From the NCBI GenBank assembly GCA_030765055.1, contig CM060953.1, positions 187,207,782 to 187,271,781 on the forward strand: a stretch of 64,000 bases of DNA. Direction: 5' to 3'. This stretch comes from Mantis religiosa (Eukaryota; Arthropoda; Insecta; Mantodea; Mantidae). The notes beneath the pieces were generated by a model that ran no database searches, was not told where the DNA came from, and saw only the letters and a program-made list of their open reading frames with translations. Within the stretch, counting starts at the first letter, position 1; each line of letters starts with the position of its first letter. Made by a program: the position numbers and the translations under genes. Below are positions 11,488-22,299 of this stretch, piece after piece.

Positions 11488-11885
11488 AGAGCGACTTGAC
11501 GGAAACCAGGAGATCCGTGGTTCAAATCTCGGCCATGGCATTGAATTTTTCATGTTGACTATCTATTAAAGACCTTAGCGTATATACGGCTAATGTGAAG
11601 AAATGATTAATTTGCATCAATCCACTAAAATAATTAGAGTTAAATGATGAAGCCTGGACTCGAGTACTTATGATAGTAACTCGCCACAAACGGTGTATCT
11701 TGAATGTGAGAGCCCCTAGTGGTTTACTGGGAAAATATGAGTCAATAGGAGAATTTAATGTCTGGACGGCACGTTGGCCATGGTAGCGCAATGGGTTAGA
11801 GCGACTGGATGGAAACCAGTAAATCCGTGGTTCAAATCCTGGCCATGGCATTGATTTTGTCATGATGACGCTATCAATAAACGAT
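11488..11885 (+). mobile_element. SINE family C, head-body-head composite
   Basis: Two tRNA-like heads, each with GGAAACCAG...ATCCGTGGTTCAAATC and GCCATGGCATTGA, lie at about 11488-11570 and 11770-11855. Between them is a body containing CTCGAGTACTTATGATAGTA and CCTAGTGGTTTACTGGGAAA. The same head and body occur at 36.5-37.2 kb. The element lies in intron 2 of the nested gene. Confidence 0.8.
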
Positions 11886-12369
11886 TTTTTTTTAATTTTA
11901 TGTAGATATGCATGTGTAGAATATAACGAAAATTCTGTTACAAATCTGTAAATCAATAAATCTTCCAATCTGTACTCTATCCATATCGTTTGTTTTTAGA
12001 CTTTTAATGTACCTAACGGTTTTTACTGGAATACCCTATTAAAATACGAATATTTGAGAAATGACGTCATTAGCAACAAATATCTTGGAAAAGCTAGTGC
12101 TACAAACATATTTGATATAAATTATGTGTCAACGAAATTCCAATGTTTTGGGAAGTATATATATATATAACTCTTACGTATTCATTAGCTACAGAAAGTT
12201 GTACATTCATTCAAAAAGTTCAGTGGTTCATAGATTACTCACAGAAAATATAAGATATGCATTAAATCACATATCTTAAATCTTATGGCGTTTTTATCAA
12301 ACTCTTAAAGAGAAAGTTCTAAAGAAAAAAATTATTTCATATGAGCGGCAAATTTCTATTGATCCCTAG

Positions 12370-12445
12370 CGACCCAGGGAAGTTCCCGAAAAAAATCCAT
12401 GGGCCACGAAGGCTAGCCGTAGGATTCGAACACAGGACCTCTCTA
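12370..12445 (-). repeat. tRNA-like SINE head fragment
   Basis: On the minus strand GGTCCTGTGTTCGAATCCTA looks like a B-box with flanking T-arm. No complete cloverleaf is visible. It is probably a decayed SINE head of a family other than A, B or C. Confidence 0.35.
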
Positions 12446-12611
12446 ATGCGACTTACATGCGCTGGCTTTCTATAAATAAGTGGAAGGGAGGGAAACATTG
12501 AAAATAAGGAAGTTGGAAAGCTTCATGCATATCGTAAAGTAACTTCTAACACTACTAAGAAATTTTAGTAAACGTTTATTTGTATTAAATTGGGCACTGT
12601 TTAAGGTTTAC

Positions 12612-12803
12612 CTCGTATATGTAGTAACGACTGATGATATCCGTTCTCATTTCCAAGGTGTGAACACAAAACTGCAGTTGTTCAACGCAGCGTTTTCTCT
12701 TTTGAATGTAATCTTCTATACTTTTCTTTCCTAGTTCTAGAGTGAACTCTTCGATTGTCGGCCAGATTATATTTTGGAACCTTCCCTTTGATGGCTGAAC
12801 ATC
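12612..12803 (-). CDS. Nested antisense gene, exon 2
   Basis: Sixty-four codons from DVQPSKGRFQNIIWPTIEEF to RYYIYE. The acceptor is ATTTCTCCACAG at 12804 and the donor GTAAAC at 12611. Both ends are phase 0. The middle (LGKKSIEDYIQKRKRCVEQL) is strongly charged and probably helical. The sequence is clearly protein-like but I cannot place it in a family. Confidence 0.7.
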
Positions 12804-13466
12804 CTGTGGAGAAATAAAAGCCAGTTGGTGTGTTGCTCTCAAGAGAATGTGGCCGTAAGGCAAGTCTTGGGACATCATTAAGTTCTAACTTCAAAGAGGC
12901 ATAAAGCCTTGTTGACATGCTGCCTTAATCTTTCTCAGTGTTGATGTTAAACACATTCATTACATGGCCGTGCTTTGAGGCGTATTGACCTTTGATGACG
13001 AACGCTGTGTTCGCTTATATTAAAATATTAGTAACCTGGCATACAAATAGAGCACTTGGAAGCTGTGTGTCTGATATGGAAGATTAGCCAATGAATTATT
13101 CTACACAAATGTACATTACCATTGCAGTCGATTGTCACAAAGGGATTTTGGTTCCGCCTTCTTTCTCCTTGTCAGAGTATTCCGTCACGCGCTTTCTCGT
13201 GTCTACAGATTTATGACACGTTGCTGTTATTGCATCTAAACAGAGTGAACATAACGCTGTCTCGCCGTGTATTTGCGATAGGTTTGCGTAAATAACTCCG
13301 TTATTCACATATTTTCAGACACGCTTCCACGCTTGGCCATGGAACACAATGACATTCTCGTGAGAGGAACACGATATTAATGTAAATATTATAAATATTT
13401 ATGACATCATTGTAACTTACTATATCCACTAGAGAGGTCATAACACCCCATTACTTATACTATAAG

Positions 13467-14845
13467 CAACACCAACTCCAATACTCAGACCATAATACAG
13501 ATTCGAAGATGGCGCCCGTCGAAGCCCAGCAACTCTGGTTACGCAGAATAGGAAACTATACACAATGGACATAATATAATCCATATTACGGAGCAGCGAG
13601 GTAACTCCTAAGCATTTATCACTTTATACTTTCAACTAAAATGTGTAATAACATAAATAAAGAGCATAATGACAAATTCTAAGAGCTTATAACATTATAT
13701 AGTAGCACGACCAGTACTATGCATTTTCCACCTTATACTTCCAATCCAAATTTAATTTCTAAGGTATGACAACTCATAAGCATTAAACACAGCAAACTTT
13801 ATCTTATTGCACTGTACCATCCTATCGTCTGTAGCAAGTACTAAAGTTTCTTTTACATTGTTTACACGGTAACCTTTTCTGGCAAGGACATACTGCTTAT
13901 ACTATAATATTTAAGAGAACTCACCAGATTGTCCAGTTTACTCCAATTGTCACGTTTGAAGGTGTCAAGTTCCCTCACACTGCAAGATCCATTTAAAATT
14001 TTCCACTGGTAGGCTCATAATATTGCTTCTAGGTTATGAAATACTTTGAAACCTATTAAGTGAAGGAACATCAGTGAAGCTGGGATCTTGAATGTTATTG
14101 AAAAGAACGTAACTAATCGTCTTTAATAATGCCTATCAATGGGTTAAAATCTCCTCACCACTTCGGTTTTTAAGGACTCAAAACTGTCAATAACATCTTG
14201 TGCACACCAAATATTAAAATTATCTTCATTCTCTGTAAAATGTCTTGGATGCATTCTTCAGGATTTCGTATTTTCTGGTTGAGCTTTAATGTGTGATAGG
14301 ATGGCTGATTCTTAAAAATCGTGGGGTAGGCATCATCTATTAATTTTGGTACTTTTCGAAAGGCACGAATTGGTTCACCATCATTTACAGGAAATATGTC
14401 TTCCTTAACCTCAAAGCACTGTTCAAAATGATGAATACAAACTATAGTTTTGTCATTTACTTTAAAATCTTTACGATGTATGATCCTGATCCACTTATCC
14501 CATTACGATTTTTCCTTCGCAAATTTAAATGTCGTATGAGGTGCACTACCATAATTAGATTGCAGCTGGGAACACAACAAAGATGCATTTCGACAATACT
14601 TCACAGTATATATTTAGGTAAACGTTATCACTTTATGTTAAATACTTAACTATAAACTAACTCGTTAGTCACTAATTGCCACTGTAATATGAATTACATT
14701 AATTCTTCAAACACACAATCAAAGTAAACAAATACACACTTTACTCTGTAGATATAACCACAACATAACAAGCTGGGCCACGAGCGCCGCCATTTTTCCT
14801 ACAATCGATTCTCGTATTATGGTCTGAGTATTGGAGTTGGTGTTG
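13467..14845 (-). mobile_element. P-superfamily-like DNA transposon with 32-bp TIRs
   Basis: The first 32 bp (beginning CAACACCAACTCCAATACTC) are repeated perfectly in inverted orientation at the right end. The element is flanked by the 7-bp direct repeat CTATAAG at 13460-13466 and 14846-14852. The interior is 1.38 kb with a THAP-domain remnant on the minus strand. TIRs near 31 bp, 7-8 bp target duplications and a THAP domain are the known combination of P elements. The coding region is too short and broken for an active transposase. Confidence 0.85.
14320..14580 (-). pseudogene. THAP zinc-finger remnant of the P-like element
   Basis: In one minus-strand frame, a stop-interrupted segment reads WDKWIRIIHRKDF, then IVCIHHFEQCFE, and finally KVPKLIDDAYPTIF. 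These are the THAP hallmarks: W in the first helix, the C..HF pair, and the terminal AVPTIF-like box. The N-terminal C..C pair is unclear. A stop between FAKEKS and WDKW shows decay. Confidence 0.8.
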
Positions 14846-15108
14846 CTATAAGAATGTTGGGAATAGTTGATATATCGATGTTGGCGATGACTAAAACCAT
14901 TCCTTTAATAGGTTTGGCAATTATTATGTAACCGTGGTCAACAGCACTACGATTGTAAATAAACATATATACTTCCATTAAACATATATACTTATAAATA
15001 ACAACTGAAACTAATTTGCACAAGGAGAAATAAAACGTTTAGTTTACATCTGGACATTAGTATTCGAACAGAGAACAGCTAGTATTTAGTTATCATCCCC
15101 TTGAATTA

Positions 15109-15778
15109 CTACTGATAATCGTTTGGACATTGTATGTGTTTAGTAATTGCAGAGTCCATTTTTCTCCACTCTGTATGAAGAAGCTCTTTGCTTCTGATAT
15201 GATACTTCCTCACACGCTCCTCGAGTTCCTTCCAGATGTTCTTTATAGGATTTAAATCTGGAGGTTGGGGCGGTGTCTTCGAAGTGTGAAGAGTGTTGTA
15301 CACGAGCCAAAGGCTTATAATTTCATCAATATGCTTCGGATCATTGTCGTGCTGGAAGTAATAATCGTGCCCTAATCCCAGCTTTTCAGCAGACTTTTTA
15401 AGATTGTTTTCAAGAATCCTCGTGTATTCGAATTTGTCCATGATCCCATTTATGAACATCAGTTCCCTAAAGTCAGATGAAGCTATACAGCCCCATACCA
15501 TCACACTACTGCCAGCTGTTTCACTGTAGCACGCGGGCATTGTACCCAGTACTATTTAAAACCCGTTCTGGTGTGAACCACAGTGCCAGAATATTGCTCA
15601 AGGCATCCTCTAATCTCAGATGCAGTGACTCTCGGATTCTGCTTCAACATTTTTATTATTTGCCTCCTGTCTCTGGTAGTGAGTTTAGAGGAAGCGCCAG
15701 TTTTAAGTTTATTTACAACAGTATTTTTCTGTGTGAAGCGTTGAACTGTGCAGAACACTGTAGTTTTGCTTCTCTTAA
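15109..15778 (-). pseudogene. Tc1 transposase C-terminal and middle part
   Basis: From its upstream side on the minus strand: LKRSKTTVFCTVQRF and LTTRDRRQIIKMLKQNPRVT (N-terminal DNA-binding region), then SSVMVWGCIAS, HDNDPKH with the second catalytic D, and PPQPPDLNPIKNIWKELEE with the DLNPIE block. Normally Tc1 has E after DLNPI; here the residue is K, so the DD34E triad has lost its last acid. Frameshifts separate 15552-15758 from 15109-15540, and the segment matching the first catalytic D is missing. Confidence 0.88.
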
Positions 15779-17000
15779 GGGCATGTATGACTGAAATTTC
15801 ATGAAAATCGTGAAAATAACGACTTTTTTTATTTTAATTCTATAAAATAATTTAGACATTCCCGAATGTGAAAAATGCATAATTTGCCTCCGAACGCCAT
15901 TTTTAAATGCTTATTTAAATGTCGGTGGCCTTTAAACTCTGTCAGAGTCACGCCCTCTTTTGCCTACATCCACATTCTTTGTCTGTTTTCCGTTCTTAAA
16001 TTTTCAATTCAAGAAAAGAAAAATAAGGCTTTCAGACAAAATAGTTCCTAAAATGTTGCCAATATATCAGAGGCTGGCTTCTACAACATTACTAGAGAGG
16101 TGCAGAACAGGAAAAACACAGAATGCCAATGAATCTTTGCATCATGTCATATGGAATAAGTGCCCAAAGGAAGTTTTCATATCAAAACAAAAATTGGATC
16201 TTGCTGTTATTAAAAGTATCAGTGAGTTTAACATGGGTAGTCTTAAGTCATTGGAGCTGCAGCAAAATATCAGAGGTGAAAGTGTAGTAGACTCAGCAAG
16301 GAAAACTTCAGTGCAGCGAGATCAGACTCGTATCCTGCAAAGCAAGAAGCGAAGTTGTGCAGAAGAAAAGCAACAACTAAAGAAGAAAAAGGTGGAAAAA
16401 GCAGCAACAGAGGAGAGGAAAAAGAAATCTGAGGGTCCAACCTATCAGCCTGGTGGATTTTAATGTGAGTTATGCAATCAAATCTTTAATCGCTGTTTTC
16501 TCAATGTTCATATTTTCAGCATTTTTCTTCCTGTGAAATGCTCCTTGCGATGCAGTTTTTGTACTACATTCATGAAATTTCCTACAGAGGTTCAGAATAT
16601 CATGAGGAATGGAAATTGCCCTAGGTTTTATTGTGAAATGTATATAAGCATATATTTTTAATTTTCAAACACAAAACTTACAGTTTTTTAGACAAAAAAA
16701 GAATATTTGTAAATTAAAAAATGACACAGACACAGAAAAACCCAGAGCAATTTCAAAAAGTATGTGTATTATGAACATAGGGTTAAAATATTAGACCAAA
16801 ATTCAAAATATTTTGTCGCAAGGGACTTTTTTAGTGACGTAACAAAAAGCATACAAAATTTATCATAATTTCTAAACTGCTGGAGAAAAATGGTTTAAAT
16901 TTAGGTTGTAACATGTTCTCATTATACTACACCTATGGTGTAAATTTGAAAAAGCTAGCTTTATTAGTTCAAAATTTGAAAATTTCAGTCATACGTACCC
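15779..17000 (+). mobile_element. Kolobok-like (TTAA) transposon nested in Tc1
   Basis: TTAA occurs at both edges (15775-15778 and 17001-17004). The inverted termini are GGGCATGTATGACTGAAATT and GGGTACGTATGACTGAAATT, two mismatches in 20. Removing the insert and one TTAA rejoins the Tc1 reading frame as SEIAKTIK then RSKTTVF, which proves the insertion point. TTAA duplications are made by piggyBac and Kolobok elements. The GGG ends differ from piggyBac's CCY, and the internal ORF resembles proteins usually labelled 'Mutator-like transposase', so Kolobok is favoured. Confidence 0.85.
15960..16463 (+). CDS. C-terminal part of a Kolobok/'Mutator-like' transposase, 167 aa ORF
   Basis: The ORF carries LLERCRTGKTQNANESLHHV, then IWNKCPKEVF and LAVIKSISEFNMGS. 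This pattern (LLERC..G.TQN.NES....W..CPK, then an A...FN.G segment) is what I recall from the domain labelled Mutator-like transposase in animal genomes. A lysine-rich tail (KKKKVEKAATEERKKKSEG) follows. It is far shorter than a full transposase, so the element is probably a deletion derivative. No splice or promoter evidence suggests a host gene. Confidence 0.7.
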   Translation: MPTSTFFVCFPFLNFQFKKRKIRLSDKIVPKMLPIYQRLASTTLLERCRTGKTQNANESLHHVIWNKCPKEVFISKQKLDLAVIKSISEFNMGSLKSLELQQNIRGESVVDSARKTSVQRDQTRILQSKKRSCAEEKQQLKKKKVEKAATEERKKKSEGPTYQPGGF

Positions 17001-17621
17001 TTAATGGTTTTGGCAATTTCAGAGATATATTTATTTGTTTAGGGCATATTTATCATGATATTCCTCTCTGCCACCGTTGTCGCCTTACCTTTACGTCTCA
17101 TATTACCTGTGAGTTCACAATCGGCTGAATAACTTTGGGCACACTGTCTCGAGGCATAGCATAAACACAACTGCTATGTGGTAGGGGCGTGTAGGGTACG
17201 TCCAACCATCTTTCTCTCTGTTCGATTGGGTACGTTCGAATACTTATGCCCTCCAATAAGAGAGACAATGGAATACAGTACAGATTGTGTAATAAATACA
17301 TGCAAAGTGATATTTTAAATATTGTTTCCGAGACACAAAAGGTTAATGTTTACATGTTTGAGAATTCAACGCTGCTGAATAAATATACAGTATTCATAGT
17401 ACGTGCAATGTTACATGTTATATTATGCGAATACTTCTGTCGGCCTCTGTATATATATACCGGGAAGACACCTTTAACGTAGATTTGGAACTTTCCTGCT
17501 CAATTATCATGTATCACAAGTGTGTGGTGTATATTTAATAAGAATGGATGTTAAAACAGTGTTCAAAAAGAAAGAAACAAGAAACCTCACCAATCTTAGG
17601 CATAAATGCAATAACCCTTAC

Positions 17622-17960
17622 CTGCTGTTCTTCTTCTGATTGACCAAGTTCACCCTTGGGTGTGACGCCATGTAATTCCCCCATTTCCCTAACTTCAGTT
17701 AGGGGTTTCTTGGAATGAAGTGTGCCATAATTTGGTGGTTTATAAATTGGGTCAACTGGCACACCAAGAGTTTGCTTATGGATGGTAACTTTTGATCTAA
17801 AGACTTCTGTTGTGGTCGGATGTCCCACTCCTGGTTCTGTAGGTGACGTTCCGATCTTCTCGTAAACGGTTTTGAGACTCTTGCGGACCGTCTCCAACAC
17901 CAACAACTGCGCAAAGTGTTGCTTGCCTAAAAGTGCACCTTGATGCTTGGAATCCGACAT
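17622..17960 (-). CDS. Nested antisense gene, exon 1 (start codon), unrecognised protein
   Basis: The exon has 113 codons from ATG at 17960 (MSDSKHQGALLGKQHFAQLL) to GQSEEEQQ, with donor GTAAGG at 17621, phase 0. Stretches such as VDPIYKPPNYGTLHSKKPL and the rest are compositionally ordinary protein. Joined to exons 2-4, all phase 0, the predicted product is 253 residues. No signal peptide or membrane span is visible. An X-box-like site lies 56-70 bp upstream, hinting at RFX control and a ciliary role. Family unknown to me. The exon chain is inference, but the matching phases and splice sites are strong. Confidence 0.7.
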
Positions 17961-18015
17961 AACTTTTTATATTCGCATGCATTAAACATCCGTTAAGAAG
18001 GAAATAAACACGATA

Positions 18016-18030
18016 GGATACCATGGCAAC
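18016..18030 (-). promoter_or_regulatory. RFX X-box-like site upstream of the nested gene
   Basis: The plus-strand sequence GGATACCATGGCAAC contains one perfect RFX half-site (CATGGCAAC, GTTGCCATG on the minus strand) and one degraded half-site. It lies 56-70 bp before the ATG at 17960, the range typical of X-boxes in ciliary gene promoters. A single imperfect match can arise by chance. Confidence 0.4.
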
Positions 18031-19300
18031 TTTTCTGTATCCCAGGTGAAAAAATGAATGCGGTATTATTTTGAAATAAATTCTGGGTTATTTTAATCTC
18101 CAAAGGATTTGAGCAGAAAGTTGTTATTGAAATTCAGCAGTGCGTAAGAAAATACTGGTTTCTGTTCATACGGCAAAATTCAAGGAAATACTAGACACGA
18201 ACCCAAAAAAAGAATAATATGAAATGGTTCAGAAGTAAAGGTCTAGGGGTGTATGTAGAGGTGGCCATGAAATATCATAGAATGGCAGTAACAGACGTAC
18301 TGATATAATTGCAATATTCGAATTCTTATAAACGAATCATCATTGATCCTACTGTTATCACAGGCAGCTTCAGAACATTCATGAAGAAACGAAGTCTGTC
18401 AGTGAACCAAACCATTCTGTATTGTAAAAGCAAATACAACCTCCCCAACATCAGGAGTATCGGTTGATTGGTGCCAGAGGCATATCTCTGGTTAGTACAA
18501 GTTCTGTGGTTAATTCAATATCGGAAGCAAAGTCATTTTGAAATGTTTGTTTCTGACCCATTTTCCAGCCGTTCTTGGTTAGTTATAAATCAGTTCCAAC
18601 CTCCAGCTAATTAAAGATGAATCTATCTGCGATTTCTGTTTCGTTTGTTTAAATAAAGATGCATGGATACTATTTCTTGGGTACACGAATAATAGTAATT
18701 AAAATACAGTGTTGACATCTTACAAATAAAATTGTTAGAAACCTTATGATTACTACCCGTTGTTGTAGTTATCCATTTTGGTTTTGTGTCCCGTTGAAAC
18801 TCCCTTCCCCCCCTTTGGACTTAAAGTACTAATGGGAGGTAGGTTATATTTTACCGAGTGTCGTAGCATTCGATTGTGCCACTGTTAAATGAAAAATACG
18901 ATATAAAAAGCGGAATAAATATGTCGTTGCAAGTATACAATACTCGTATTTTAAGAATGTTATTAAATTTGATACTATATCTGTCATTTTGCGCCACTTC
19001 ATTTAACTGCTTTGGAGTAGAAAGTGTGACCATTTTACGGAAGTACCATGGGAGAGTGCTGTACCCAGGGACAATTTTGTTTTAAATAAATTTTTCTCTT
19101 TTTAAATTTAAATTTACAGCAATAATGACTGCCATTTTATTAACCTTCATCTATTAGCTAAAAGGTAGAATATATTTGCATGCATTTATAAGATACACTT
19201 GCAACATGTGATTATTTTACTTATAGAAAAGTAAAACACATGGGTCTATGAATTGCCAGCAATATTTCAGTATCCTAAATTAAGGTTAGTATATTTACTG
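18031..19300. other. Unassigned intron sequence
   Basis: AT-rich DNA in the DOT1L intron. Overlapping short ORFs on both strands at 18851-19085 are shadows without motifs. No SINE or TIR is seen. Confidence 0.5.
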
Positions 19301-19830
19301 GAAAATGCAATAGATTTTTGCTACGAGAAGAGCCCCCAACAGGCACTGGTGCTGGTAATTTTCAAATAGCATCTACAGCAACAGACTAGACTTCTGCATC
19401 CTCATTCATGATCAGTTTTTTACATGTTCCTCCCATTTATTTTATTTGGCTTCCATTGTAGCATAACCTTCTCATTACTCTTAGCATATTCGTAAGCAAA
19501 TCTGATAGGTTGTCAAATCATTATGCAGATAAGTGGCCTTTTTCAAATAATGAACCAAATCATTTTCTTCTTCCTTGGAAAATACCATTTTTACATCAAA
19601 ATTAGGATAATAAGTAAACTTTGTGTTGGAAGAAAAGTCCTTGCTTTACAAACTGAATGTGCTATGGCAGATTTTGAAATCTTGTGCTTGTCAGCGGATT
19701 CTCTAAGAGACAACTTCCTTTCAGTAATATCCTGCACGGCTGCCTTCTTTACATTTTTATGTGGTGTTGGTCTCTTAATACCATTTTGCTTCATGGCATT
19801 TTCTTCACCTGACAAAGCAGTTCAGTAAAG
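19300..19830 (-). pseudogene. Pogo/Tigger-like transposase relic (pipsqueak HTH)
   Basis: On the minus strand 19591-19815 reads MSGEENAMKQNGIKRPTPHK, then AAVQDITERKLSLRESADKH and KISKSAIAH, a classic pipsqueak-type helix-turn-helix. After a frameshift comes VFSKEEENDLVHYLKKATYL, then RFAYEYAKSNEKVM, matching the CENPB/Tigger linker after the HTH. The catalytic DDE part is not recognisable. Confidence 0.75.
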
Positions 19831-20716
19831 AACAAATTGGAATCCAGATACCAAGGAACAACTTAATGTACTAATGGATGATATTTGGTACATCATATAC
19901 GTGTGTCCCCTGGTACATTTTATGCACCTTTATTGAAAGATGCTCATATTTGCAGATCAAGTACAAATATTGAGCCAAATACCCTGGCCCATGTTAAAAC
20001 ATATTCTTAACATTAAATAAATACATTGACTAACACTTCTTGCAATATTACCTGTAAAATACTGAAGTTCTCCGTCATTATGAAAATTTATAACTACCAG
20101 CAAAAACAAATATTTGGCCAGTTCACTGCTCATTGGAAGGAAGCTTGCATAGCAGCCAGCATAGTATGTAAGTCTATGCTCTCTAAATTCACAAATGTCT
20201 CTAGGTACAGCACTCTCCCCTGCTTTTAGGAATGCCAACTTCTGTGTGCTCAAATCATTTTTGACATGCATACGAGTTTTTCTCCATGATTCCTTTTAAC
20301 AGTTTTCTCTGTGAGTGACATTTTCTCGTATGTATCATCCTTTTTCTCACAGGCTGTTTAAAATAGCTAAATCAAATTTTAGGATGATAAAAGCCACTGT
20401 TGTAGATGATAATAATATCGTTATTTTCTTAAAGATAATTTAAACAAATATGTTAATCAAAAGATGGTATACTTAAAAAATTATTCCCATCTTCCTTAAA
20501 CTTATTGAATGAAATTAGGGCCAACTATGGAGGCTTATAATGCTCTAAAAGTGAATAATAAATGTATTTACGACGCTTTCTTTTATAGAATAATTGTGGC
20601 GCTATGCGAAACTGCACCGTTAAAACGCATGCGCGGAGGCGAGCGTCAACCTAATTGAGGGATGTAACCCGCTAGATTGAAAAGTTCCTCCTCCCCCACT
20701 AAATAAGTTCAGTTTG
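19831..20716. other. Unassigned intron sequence
   Basis: No coding feature beyond chance ORFs. A short CpG-containing stretch at 20610-20660 is unassigned. Confidence 0.5.
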
Positions 20717-20717
20717 T

Positions 20718-21004
20718 GGCTGGTCCCGTAGCTCACTCGGTAGAGCACCTGCCTGCCGTGCTAGGGATCCCGGGTTCGATTCCCGGCGGTGGGGGTGGGG
20801 ATTTTTCTCCAACCAAGATAAATCCCCATCTTCCCTAGAGTCTGGAAGTATGAATGAGAGTGTGAATGTGTGCGTGATCTAATGATTAAAAACCAAAGAT
20901 AACGAGTTAACACCTTCGGTATGTTCCAAAGGAGAGCGGCCGCCGATATGACCATAGCAGTTAAAGGCAAAGCAAACACAAGCAAAAAAAAAAAAAAAAA
21001 AAAA
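20718..21004 (+). mobile_element. SINE family B copy 1 with poly(A) tail
   Basis: The tRNA-like head has A-box-like GTAGCTCACTCGGTAGAGCA and B-box CGGGTTCGATTCCC. A body follows (CCCCATCTTCCCTAGAGTCT, GTTCCAAAGGAGAGCGGCCG, GATATGACCATAGCAGTTAA) and then a 22-base poly(A) tail at 20983-21004. A second near-identical copy lies at 31897-32160. Confidence 0.92.
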
Positions 21005-21140
21005 GTTCAGTTAGTCGCCATATTAGTTCGGCTCAAATACACCTAATTTATTTTATATTACTCGTTATTTGAAACATTCCCGCCCCCCCCCCCCCTCGCA
21101 TTCCTGGATCACCATGGGTGACGTTCACAGATCCTACGCT

Positions 21141-21366
21141 GCCCGCCTCGGTAGCGCAGATGGTAGCACGTCTGCCTCACGTTCAAGAGGTCCCGAGTTC
21201 GAATCTCGGTCAGGGTGAGTTACCTGGATAAGGTTTGTTCCGAGGTTCTCCCTTATCCTGGAAGACGAATGTCGGGTAACTCTAAGCGCTATGGACCTTG
21301 GGCTCGTTTGAGCATCATTGCACCCATTCCATTCATCTTTCGATGTGACAACGTTGGAGTACGTTA
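21141..21366 (+). mobile_element. SINE family A copy 2, near full length
   Basis: The head begins GCCCGCCTCGGTAGCGCAGA and has B-box GAGTTCGAATCTCGG. The body and the ACGTTGGAGTACGTTAAAAA tail follow the family order. A C-rich run at 21082-21095 lies just upstream. Confidence 0.93.
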
Positions 21367-22047
21367 AAAAAAGGATCCTACGATCATAGTCATTGATTGA
21401 CTATGCTTTACGGCTAAGGATTCGGTACATCACTTATTTAACCAAAATTCAAAACTGTCGGATAAATATTCGGTTACGATTTAATAATATATCAGCGGAA
21501 CACCATGCTTGCTGTCGTAATGCACTTTCACGTGCCAGAGCTGTTAAATTTAACTAGACTTAGTTTGAGGTTAGGTTATTTGCAGTGAGTGGCGTGCTCG
21601 TAATAAAGATAACAGCGTAGTGGAAGTAATGTTTAAGTTGTAAAGCATTTGTATCCTTGACACCATTAGATAACACATACCTGTTCATCTTGCGTACGCG
21701 AAACTCGTTCTGGTAAAATAGAAATCATCATTTTATGCACTTAAAACCAATTTTGTGTACAATTTGGAATGTATATATTTATTTACTAAATGGTTACCAA
21801 GCTACCTAACGGTAATTGCCATTGGTGGTGGGAATATGTAGTAATGTTATTTTTGTTTGTAAACCGTTGGTAATTTTAGCTGTGTCATCTGGCGCTGGTG
21901 ATTTAAATTTTGATGGATGCTTTCGTAATTTTAGCGTCCGTATTCCCTTTAGAGGTGAATTTATAGTAAAGGATAATACAGTAATTAATCGAACTATAAA
22001 ATAACTTTTCAACAAAGACATTTTTTAAAATATTATCCTGTTTTAAA

Positions 22048-22299
22048 TTGCCAATTAACACACCAAAGCAGCAAGAAATGGGCTTTGCAGAAGTTCGTTA
22101 TCCATTCCAGTTAAGATTTTCATCTATCACAGACACAAAATGTAAACAACTCATAAAATCTGATCATATTTGTCGTATGCAGAAAATATTTCCCAGATGT
22201 ACTGTCTGCCCACTACAAGAAGGCAAGCGGGGTCCTAAGAGGGAGAGAGGTTTGAAGTGTTTATCTGCTGTGCTAGTGGATCTGTTTACTATGAAATAA
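22048..22299 (+). pseudogene. piggyBac-like transposase C-terminal relic
   Basis: The ORF contains CRMQKIFPRCTVCPLQEGKR and a following KRERGLKC, similar to the cysteine-rich tail of piggyBac-family transposases (RC..C...GKR......C..C). Catalytic residues and termini are missing. The call rests on one short motif. Confidence 0.45.

Larger units (their letters stand above)
15047..17256 (-). mobile_element. Tc1 transposon split by a nested insertion
   Basis: The 23-bp imperfect inverted termini share the core ATTCGAAC (left CATTAGTATTCGAAC, right CATAAGTATTCGAAC) and are flanked by TA at 15045-15046 and 17257-17258. The minus strand encodes a Tc1 transposase in pieces. Without the inserted 15779-17000 element and one TTAA copy, the Tc1 is about 984 bp, which is short for the family and shows further deletion. 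It sits in intron 1 of the nested gene. Confidence 0.9.
12804..17621 (-). other. Intron 1 of the nested gene, 4.8 kb
   Basis: Bounded by GTAAGG and CCACAG on the minus strand. It holds the P-like element (13467-14845) and the Tc1/Kolobok nest (15047-17256), which together make up about 3.6 of its 4.8 kb. Confidence 0.6.

Noticed and set aside
15960..16463. Host gene with lysine-rich tail
   Set aside because: It lies wholly between TTAA-flanked TIRs and matches a transposase-type motif.
20718..20790. A functional tRNA gene
   Set aside because: A- and B-boxes are present but the acceptor stem does not pair properly and the sequence runs into a SINE body with poly(A).
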